Below are positions 55,565 through 64,000 of a stretch of 64,000 nucleotides of DNA, in pieces. Origin of the DNA: Pseudoscleropodium purum (Eukaryota > Streptophyta > Bryopsida > Hypnales > Brachytheciaceae). The stretch is taken from NCBI GenBank assembly GCA_963969395.1, contig OZ017799.1:19966501-20030500 (forward strand), read 5' to 3'. The translations under genes were made by a program, and so were the position numbers. Each line of letters opens with the position of its first letter. The stretch's first letter is position 1. A model generated the notes under the pieces. That model was not told where the DNA came from. It worked only from the letters and a program-made list of their open reading frames with translations, and did no database searches.

Positions 55565-57017
55565 GTACTGGAGTGTTGGATTTCCGAATAGGTCAGCGAG
55601 TGGGCTACGTAAACCCACCCCACAAGGGAGCCTTCAGTGAGGTCAACAAGCTGTCTGATTCCTATCCCCTCGAATATTACCTACGACGGAGCTACTGCGT
55701 TGCTGTTTCCAGGCTTGACTGCATGGATGCTGTGGAAGAGGCTCAACAACCCCCTTCACCTGGACGATGCCATCATAGTGCACAACGTGGTCAGTGGGCT
55801 TCGATCCATAATCGATCGCTCAATGGGCCAGACATCGATCTGAAACTTGCAATGATTAGGCTCAACTTCAACGTATTGTTTTCACTGAAATTCGTATGCC
55901 CTGATGATAGACCGTTTTGGAAAATCTCTCGTTGTTGATTCGAACTCAAGAAGCCAACAATCGTGCTCTGATAGTTGTACCTGCAGACAAGGATATTGGT
56001 GTACTCCGGATTCCTAAACGTGGGGATGGAGTTATAGATTTTCATTATGCATTTCCAACAATGATATTACACATCAGTAGCCTGTGCCCATGCATCCTCG
56101 TTCAGTAATTTCTAGAAGTGGAAACTGCATGCATTCTATGTGTGTATGCTTAGGATGGTGCGGTGGTAAGCATATTTTCATGAGCCGTTGCGTACTGAAG
56201 TGACCTACAAAACTGACACAGTATCTGCATTTGGCATCATGGAGGTGACGTTTCTAAGCGACAGTCCCCGTTTTGGGGACTACGGAAAGCACCAAGACTA
56301 TTCGTCCGTCTGATTTGTCCGTAGTCGTCCGTCTCATGTAGTTAACATGTGTAACATGTGTATTTGACTTGTAATGGAGGTAAAAAATTCAGTGTGGAAT
56401 TATCTTAATGACATTTGACTTACCTTGATTTACCTTAAATCACGTGCATTTGCCATAAATTATGATCAAATTTAAAGTTTTAAATCCTAAATCCTTAAAG
56501 TTATCCGGTCGCCCATTTGGACCACCGGAACCGCCTGGATCACCCGTCTGTCCGTCCCATACGGTGACCCAAAACCACCCGACGTGACAACCTTGCCGAG
56601 AAGAGCTTCTAGAAGGTTCAGAACTTCTTTTTGAATTATAGTATTATACAAGGCTGGTGTCATAAAAGTGGAGATTGCCATCATGCTTCGTATTCCTCCA
56701 CTGTTCACAATATATTTTCTGAATTGATTTCGGAACATATTTACCAATGTGCTTGCGACTTGATAACTGCTCTGATTCGTACAATCTCCACTGGAGCATG
56801 TTTGCTTTAGTTGTTTCTTAATTATCCTGCCCTAATGCAACTGGATTAGACAGGACGAGAATGACAAGATTTTCCTGAAGTGACATCTCTGTTTCAATTG
56901 TTGCAGTTTCCCTTGAATATGATCAGCGAAGTGCTTGATTCGGTGACAAAAGGAGAAGTTGCGGGCTCATGTCTCCTCAATCCACCCATTCCTGACCCCA
57001 AGAATTATTATTCATGA
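55565..57017 (+). pseudogene. quinone oxidoreductase, copy B, inverted and truncated
   Basis: Plus-strand counterpart of the copy A relic. It starts at the second exon (TTTAG/GTACTGG, GTGVLDFRIGQRVGYVNPP) and lacks the N-terminal exon. The same frame break after KGAFSEVNKL is shared with copy A, after which CLIPIPSNITYDGATALLFP and IIVHNVVSGL are readable in another frame. A 301-bp insertion splits the exon that encodes GDY...REELL. The final exon 56907-57017 ends PPIPDPKNYYS. Confidence 0.7.
56294..56594. mobile_element. 301-bp insertion in QOR copy B
   Basis: Copy A reads continuously (GGGGACTACGTAAAGCATCGAGAAG). In copy B this is split after AAAGCACC and resumes at GCCGAGAAG. The insert has CGTCCGTC-rich ends with weak inverted similarity (AAGACTATTCGTC and the inverse of AAGGTTGTCACGTC). 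Confidence 0.6.
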
Positions 57018-58135
57018 TATTGAAATTAAAGGCGCAGCAACATTGGAAGATGAAGATGGCCGTCTACTTACTGATTTTTCAATTGCTTGTAATAGCAAAA
57101 GCTTGAAATTTGATGTCTTGTATGTACGAATCGTATGAGTTTCAGAATGGATTGTAAAATGACGCAGTTATAGCTCTTGGTAGGTGCATTTAGACCAAGG
57201 CGACGTCTGTTTGGGGTATTTGTAGGGCATGGGTGAATCGATAACCTAAGTTGATCGAGGAGAATCAGGGAACCTGACATTGCCATTTACAACAGATACT
57301 CGATATCTTTCCAGGATTCAAAGCATCTCTTGTCACGTCCTTCGACACTCCAGTGGCTTATGCAAATGTAGGGATTTCTCCCACCAATCCTGGGGAGGCA
57401 ACTTGAGCCCTTTGTATGGTTCAAGAAATGCTCTGAAGCTGAGCACTGTTTGGGTGGGAGTCTTTTGATACATATAATTACAGATTCAATGTGGTATGAA
57501 GCCTGCAATTTTGACTGATATATTGGTTTTCAATCTTCTCTGACGGATATATAAATCAGATGCAGAAACCCAAGATTCTCAGGTGTTTCTCAGTATAAAA
57601 ACTTGATTGGATTGATTCATATGGGCATAGTTTTCATTGGCAGTCTTTTAAAAAGCTCAATTTTCTAACTTAAATGTAGGTTCGACACCTTGTGAGCTCA
57701 AAACAAAGTTTAATACATGAAATGCCACATTTAACTACTTTTGGACTTTGGAGTGAATTCTAGACTTTTCTTTGAAATATCTCCAGATGAATAGTACCTA
57801 CATTATGTAAATTGAAATGGCATTAAAGTAGAAAGAGAATATTGAATAGAGCATGCATAAATATAAAAAGTTGTAGGAAAAGAACACATTTTAGCTATGT
57901 AAACATGCAGACTTCATTTATTTGTATATAGTTAGGGAAATCATTTAGAGATTTCTCAATGCAAAGGACTACAATGAATTTGATTTTTGAAATTGTAGAT
58001 TAATTGTGAATAATAAGCAATGATAGAGCATTCATATTCTTACATGCATATACAATTGGGGCTAAAGAATTCAATTAGTTGCTTCATCAAGCACTCAGAG
58101 GAATTCAATACTTCATTTGAAAATTATAGATCCAG
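57018..58135. other. non-coding, first 0.6 kb paralogous to 32.93-33.41 kb
   Basis: Inverted paralogy with module A ends near 57610 (TATAAAAACTTGATTGG). Beyond that is unmatched AT-rich spacer. No gene is supported. Confidence 0.5.
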
Positions 58136-58370
58136 AGATCTCTTGATGCCATTCCCTCAACATTATACAAATACATGATACACATTAACAACACCAACAC
58201 CTAACTTGGAAATGGGAGATCCTGAGATCTCTTGATGCCATCCCCTCAACATTACACAAATACATGATATACACTGACAATACTAATACTTAATTTGGGA
58301 ATGGGAGATCTAGAGATCTTTTGATGCCATTCCTTCAATATAAGACAAATACATACACTATGATAGTTGG
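58136..58370. repeat. 89-90 bp tandem repeat, about 2.5 units
   Basis: Units begin at 58136, 58225 and 58315 with AGATCTCTTGATGCCAT and share CTCAACATTA.ACAAATACAT. Confidence 0.8.
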
Positions 58371-59470
58371 ATGGTAAAGTAAGGTGGATTCACCACCATT
58401 TATTCGTTTAGAAACATCAAAAAATAGGAGTGCAATTTATTATAACAAATAAAGCATTGCTTGCCCTTTCTAAAGGTAATCTACTTGACCTCTGAAGGTC
58501 AAGTATCCCTAATATGTACTAATGGGTGTACCAAAATTACGTTTCATGTTTAGAGGATCTATGTCAAGGAAAACAAGAGTTCTATTCCTAAGCAAGTTGC
58601 GCATTGCAGTCTTACTAAAAAGATTTGTGAAGAACTCGTGTCTAGGAGGATGCAAGTCCAATCTATCTAGTAAGTCACATCCTTTCTTTAGAAATAGTAT
58701 CGACATAAAATTGTTTGGAAGTATACGTTGAAGGTGCTCTTCCAATTTTAAGGTCCTCATATTTGCCCAAATTCCGACCTTTGTCTTAGACAACATCAAC
58801 TCAACTAGATCTTGGAAGCTCTCTAGTTGCAGATTATGTCAAACATCCAAGATAATGTCTTCTATGCAAAAAGAACCCACCAACACAATCACCACTTCCC
58901 TATGCAAAGGCCAACTTCAATACACAATCAATTGGAAGCCACCTTCAACTATAGAACAGAAGACCTCTCATCAACAAGAGATCTCCGTTGCACATTGGCA
59001 AATTGAATATATCAAAAGGAATTCATGCACAATGAACAAGTCACTTATTGTAACAATTAAGTAATCAACAAAAGCTCACAAAAAGGCATATGCAAATTCA
59101 ATGTCCTCCTCAAGAATGGACAAAATTATGAGGTGCTAATACAAAAAACGCAATCTGTTTAAGAACAATAGGGCTAGCAAGGCTTATAACTGTACATTTG
59201 TATTAGAAACATAAGTACTGAGAAACATCTTGTGACGCCTTAATAAACTACCGAAGATGATTACTAAGCTTCCAACAATCATTTGCATTGCCCATTGAAA
59301 GAGAACTTCACCTATAAAATTCCAATAATATTGTAATACAAATTTTAAGTATATAAGCTATGCAATTGTTTGTCTTAAAAAATCATTTCTAGTGATCAAA
59401 CATGAACTGTAATCCTTAGGAATACCTAATACAAGAGGCAAAAAGACATTTTCAAAGGTACCATTCATCC
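58371..59470. other. AT-rich spacer, no gene seen
   Basis: Short frames exist on both strands (for example near 58500-58800) but none is recognised or convincingly coding. Confidence 0.4.
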
Positions 59471-59769
59471 CATTAGAAGATTTTTGGAGCCTCTGGATGT
59501 CTACGAGTTATCATAGCCTGTGAACGTAGGAAACAGGTTCGGCGCAGCGGTATGATGTGGCCCAGACCCTGCCATGTCATTGACCAATTTTTTTAAATTT
59601 AAAAATTTTAAATTTTTTTTTTTTGCATTTGGAGACTAAAAAGAAATTTTTTTTAATTTTTTTTTATGAAAAAAAAATTCTGATTGCGGGCCATTCCCCT
59701 CACTGCGAGGAATAGCTACGAGGGAACAGGCCCGAAATAGGCTTCTGGACCTCCAAAACTCTTCTAATG
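59471..59769. mobile_element. MITE with CATTAGAAGA terminal inverted repeats, copy 2
   Basis: 299 bp, same ends and GC-rich interior as 4602-4889 (GTTATCA.AGC.TGTGAACG.AGGAAAC and GGGCC.TTCCCCTCAC). Spacer runs of A and T differ in length. Confidence 0.75.
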
Positions 59770-60064
59770 CTTGCAATGAAGTATGCTATACAAAAATTCC
59801 TGATTGAAAGAAAACTTTGATAGAAGTTTACAATATAGAATTGTCATGGCAAAGTATAAAATGCTTATGAGGTAGTGCATCTAAAAAATGATCAAGCACC
59901 CCATAGACAAAATATTCTATATATACAACTATAGAAAGGAATTGTTACTAAAATGTTACTCAAAATTCATCATCTAGAGATCTCCAAATCAGAGCTTCCA
60001 CTAATATTTATTCAAGCGGAATACATCCCTTCAAAATTTGAAATGATTGTCTAGACAGGCGACC

Positions 60065-60332
60065 CTACGGTAGTTGACAACCGTGAAGTGAGTTGGCTTT
60101 GATATAATTTGGCACAGCTTTATTGGATATTAGAAGATCCTTGAGCAAAAGCTGCAAACATGCATCCAAGAAGGTATCACTTTCCTCGCCTAACCAAGTC
60201 TTTGAATGAATAGCACTGTAACAATCATTCAACAAGTTTTTATATGGACTATCATCAATCAAGAGCACATTCTCCAAAGAATCAATTTCCCTCATGGAAA
60301 CCAAGGTCAACAAATCCTTCAAAAATCAAGGC
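60065..60332 (-). pseudogene. FCP1/NIF-type phosphatase domain fragment
   Basis: The frame reads FLKDLLTLVSMREIDSLENV then LLIDDSPYKNLLN and AIHSKTWLG, ending at TAG 60065. ENVLLIDDSPYKNL is the acidic second half of the FCP1-homology (HAD-fold, CTD-phosphatase-like) domain. The catalytic DLDET motif expected upstream is not found. A TGA lies directly before FLKDL, where Arg (CGA) would fit. It may be the C-terminal end of the decayed gene on the same strand to the right, or a separate relic. Confidence 0.5.
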
Positions 60333-60849
60333 TTACTTGGCATTTTCGGGTTTATATAAGACGACTCAATGCAATCTAGTTGTGATAGACACTTGAGGTG
60401 TTCAAGACCAAAAGTAGCCCCTAAGCACACTTTTTGTATCATTGGCCACATGTTTCTAAATGAAACACTACTCCAAATTATAATTCATGCCTTAGAACAG
60501 AGCTAGTCAAGGAAACTTGTGAGACCGGGTCTACATTTTATCGTGAGAGTATTCCGATGGTGAACCAAAACACCATTCAAGTCTACGACAATAGAATATT
60601 GTTGTATAGGTATCTATTGATGTACAGTTGCATTTGAAGATGCTTAGACAATACAATCTACAAAAGACAAAGAGAGCCAAAAGTAAAAAGCAGAGAACTA
60701 ATTGTATAGGGGAAAAAAATATAGTGAAATGGAGTGTAACCATAGGCACCTTTAGTGGCGACCACATCACCCCCCTTTTCTTTTGCGACATCAGACTCTA
60801 GCCTATTTGCCACATCAACGACTTTCTTGTCCACAACATTGACTCTATG

Positions 60850-63826
60850 TACCTCCTCCACATGTATCCCTTCCCCTTATCGACAGCAGATGAAACAATT
60901 GATAGAACCTCATCGCCAAGATGCCAATGACATCCACTTCTCCTAACTGGGCTTCCAATTCAACAAGCAATACAAACCATGCATTACTAAAAATGCCAGG
61001 ATGGAAGCACAATGTTGCATTAGGATTCAACAAAAATATAGAAATGAAGACTTGCATGTCTACTTTATTAACACATGGAAAACATATAGGATCTTAAACT
61101 TTGTCTCTATCACTAATCTTTTGAGACACCAATAATTCAACAAGACGGACATGCTGAGGACTAAATGAAGGAAGATCTACCAAAGTGTCATTGCAAATAG
61201 TGTTTGACATTGCCTCATTAGAAACTAGATTCAAATCCATCAGGGGATTTCTAGATGGTGAAGTGCCTTTTTCTTGTTTTGGTTGTGACATATCCTCCCG
61301 AAGGCTAAAGGTGTTACTATGTGGGCCTCTGGAAACATCATCATTTGAAGTTTAAAGATCTGACTCTTGAAATGTAGGACCAGATGTTCCCATAACTTCG
61401 CCAATAGGTACATGCGTTGTACAAGAAAGTAGGAGGAAAGCCGCAACACTGTCGTCATCATTTACATTGTTAACTGAATCAACCAATTTACAATTTCCCT
61501 CTAGTTGCGAGGATTCAGAAGCATGTACTACAGTTTTGTCAGCTCGAATGAACGCGTCACTCAAATTCTACTTCACAAGAAGCGTTGCAACTCTCTTCTT
61601 CTTTTGTGGTTTTTTGACTTGCTTTTGATTCTTGGTTGCTAGTGGATCTATTTTCTCTTTGGAAGACTTCCTCCTCTTTGTACTTGGTTCCTCTAGACCA
61701 GGGTTGACAAGACGTCCGGACGCGGACGCTGTGTCCGCAGCGTCCACTGACATTCGCGTCCCGGCGTCCGCCTATCCCCCATCCGCCTGATTACGGCCGT
61801 CCGATCAACACGCGGACTAATCTAGGCGCCCGCCTTGGGCCGTCTGCCCCGTCCGTCCGCCCCGCCCGTCCGCTTTCCGACGGCGATCGGGACGCTGCGT
61901 CCGCTAGCGTCCGGACGTCTGGAAAACGGACGCTATTTTGGGGCGGACATTGACATTCGTCAACCCTGCTCTAGACATTGTACAGACTTCCACTTTTTTG
62001 GAGTTGGATTCTTTAACTTCTTCGGTTTAGGGTATTCAACCAGTGCGGAATTTTTCTACATCAAATTCGATCAGAGCATTAAAAGGACAATCTCTAGTTT
62101 CACTATAAAAGAAATCATACGGAGATCTCTAGATGCTTGACAAAATCATAGAACTCACCTCCAAAATGATCAGTTCATTTTCTATGTGATCGGATTGTTC
62201 AAAGTAGGTATTGTTTGTATTCATTGGAGTTTTCCTCGAATTGACAAACAATTCTTTAATTTCAGCAACTTGAACTTCACTATTAGTAACATTGATATCC
62301 TCTACTATTTTTTTGGCAATCATTTGCCCTATTGATTCGGCCTCAGTGGAATGAAAAACTTCGAGGATCTTCACTTGAGCAATCTGATTAATGTCAACAA
62401 TCAAAAATTAGTGTGCACTAAGAGGGTTGTGTTTTTAGGAAGCAAAAGTGGAAGAAGGTTTAGAATGCTTCCCTCTCCTATGTGAGTAATCTTTGGTCCT
62501 CCATTTACATTCACAAGAACCATGTCTTCCCTCAAGAAACGTGAAAATAATTTTGATGTAGTATTTTCCCTCAAATATGGCACACCTTGACGCTTCTACA
62601 ATGCGTCCACATCCTAACCCATGTCCTTATAGTTGTAAGCTAATTCGATGGACTGTTTAGAGTAGAAGAAGTACTTGAAGTGCAATTGGGCACTCTTGTC
62701 AGCACTATAACCAAAACAAAAAACTACGAACACGACAAATCCGATACCTATAGTAAGCTCAAGGAAGCCGTCATCAGGGCCAACAAAGTAGTGGACCATG
62801 TCCAGTCCCACAATCGGCTCTTCCACTCCAACTTTCTTTTGTACAAGTGAGCCACCACATCATGAAATCATTGGGCGTCCATAATAATGATGGCTAGAGA
62901 TCAAAACCCATTAGGGTCCAACCTTTTGTCAGTGCACTCTAGAGCATCAAACAATTGTCGAAGTTTCCTGTCCTCAAGAAACTTAGTCTGGGGCCCACAC
63001 CTTGTGGCTTCAAACATGTACTAGATGTACATGTGCCTTTTGTCCACGCCACACCATGCTATAACATCTAGTTGAGTAAGAATTCCGCTGATATTCCAAG
63101 AATGCTCATCCATTGTTTTGGAGAGGTAAATTTCTACAAATCCTTTCTCCATTGCCTCCACCACTACAACTTGGGCTTTGGCATTAATTAACGTCTACCA
63201 CATGTCATGAATTGCCTTCGAACAATTTGCAAGGTCATGCATCTTGTTTAACGGCTTCATCCAACCTTCTAACCACTTTTTCCCTACCACAATCGCCATA
63301 GCCTTGTCAATCCATAGCTATAAGTTTGAATGGCCAACTTTCTTCTCTGTCAAAAATTCATCCCACTTTGCCTTTGTGTATGGAAAATATTCGAGTCTTT
63401 AACTGGGAAGATAAAAATTACGATAGTGGCACATCATTTCGTTTTTCATAACTCGGACCAACCTTTCTCTAGATCTAGCTTTAGGTAGGGGAAGTAGTGT
63501 AGGGGAGATTCTACGATTCTTGGCCTTGAAAGTCTTGACGTAGATTTTTTGAGATTTTACAAGCTCTGCAAGGTAATTTATATCCTCCAAGCAAAGCCCA
63601 TATAGAGTTTTTAAGTTGAATATAGTCAAGGACTTCTGAACTACCTTGAAAATATTTGTTAAGATCCATTCATTTCTAGGAAGCTTGTAATTTGAGTAGT
63701 CCATCTCAATTCTATCCACTTATTCACATCAGCGTTATTCTCAAGGAATAAGAGTGGAATTTTCAGGTCCAAGGATTCATTGCCTTTGACGTTTGTGAAG
63801 ATGGTTGACACAAGATCAGAGAACTC
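60850..63826 (-). pseudogene. large decayed gene of unknown family with many Q/R-type stop codons
   Basis: Starts after an acceptor TATATAG at 63827, with EFSDLVSTIFTNVKGNESLD. After a frameshift near 63719 a single frame continues to 62870 with TAA 63399, TAG 63318, TAG 63195, TAG 63021, TGA 62901 and TGA 62868. Protein-like text runs between them (KMHDLANCSKAIHDMW, MDEHSWNISGILTQLD, QTKFLEDRKLRQLF). A second frame shift follows, then TAG at 62614 and 62596. Further left are a lysine-rich, NLS-like segment (STKRRKSSKEK, KKPQKKKRV), split by a hAT MITE, and further exons to about 60850. No family is recognised. A nuclear protein is a guess from the basic segment. Confidence 0.6.
61699..61968. 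mobile_element. CpG-rich hAT-type MITE, copy 5
   Basis: 270 bp, CAGGGTTGAC to GTCAACCCTG, with perfect 8-bp duplications CTCTAGAC at 61691-61698 and 61969-61976. It interrupts the basic segment of the decayed gene; removing it and one duplication restores the frame (VQCLEEPSTKRRK). Confidence 0.93.
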
Positions 63827-63898
63827 CTATATACAAAAATAACCTTTGTTAGTATCCAACCTAGATTGATGAATGCCAAAAAAAATAGCCTACCTAGC

Positions 63899-63918
63899 CA
63901 TCTAGAGATCTCTAGATG
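63899..63918. repeat. perfect 20-bp palindrome
   Basis: CATCTAGAGATCTCTAGATG equals its own reverse complement. Partial versions occur at 59971, 62121, 58315 and 58136. Confidence 0.8.
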
Positions 63919-64000
63919 AAAAAAACGTGGAGAGCAACCTCAAAATTTGTATAGAAAATTTTAGGCCGCCAACAAGACTATCTGGAGGTCTTCAAATGAT

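Noticed and set aside
1..64000. CRISPR array or bacterial-type operon
   Set aside because: No regularly spaced identical repeats with unique spacers. Introns and plant transposons show nuclear plant DNA.

Overview
This window looks like nuclear DNA of a land plant. The introns are GT-AG, one captured fragment matches the plant organellar mismatch-repair protein MSH1, and the spacers are AT-rich and dense with small DNA transposons of plant type (hAT, PIF/Harbinger, Stowaway, CACTA). A seed-free plant is possible, but the species cannot be fixed from sequence alone. Genes are sparse.

The clearest structure is a duplicated three-gene module. Copy A (about 6.85-36.6 kb) and copy B (about 47.9-57.6 kb) each hold, in order, a membrane-anchored protein of unknown family, a short-chain dehydrogenase (SDR) and a zeta-crystallin-like quinone oxidoreductase (QOR). 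Copy A is expanded by about 15 kb of transposon-rich DNA and decayed genes. In copy B the QOR part is inverted. Both SDR genes resolve into intact three-exon models of 275 aa. The membrane protein is intact in A and frameshifted in B. QOR is broken in both.

Other regions: 1-289 is the 3' end of an unknown gene. 1.3-7 kb is AT-rich spacer with MITEs. 14.7-29.6 kb holds a decayed unknown gene split by two hAT-type MITEs, a protein-kinase-like gene broken only by in-frame TAG codons, and a CACTA element containing a tRNA-like sequence that was itself hit by a hAT MITE. 39.4-42.35 kb is a Pack-type composite element: 240-bp inverted repeats, an 8-bp target duplication, and inside it a J-domain gene, the 5' part of a likely plastid protein and an MSH1 fragment. 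42.8-49.4 kb is AT-rich spacer with internal duplications. 60-63.8 kb is a decayed minus-strand gene or genes, including an FCP1-like phosphatase piece.

The most unusual pattern is in the decayed genes. Nearly every break is a premature TAG, TGA or TAA that one C-to-T change from a Gln or Arg codon would explain, with very few frameshifts. Methylcytosine deamination is the simplest explanation, but transcripts should be checked.
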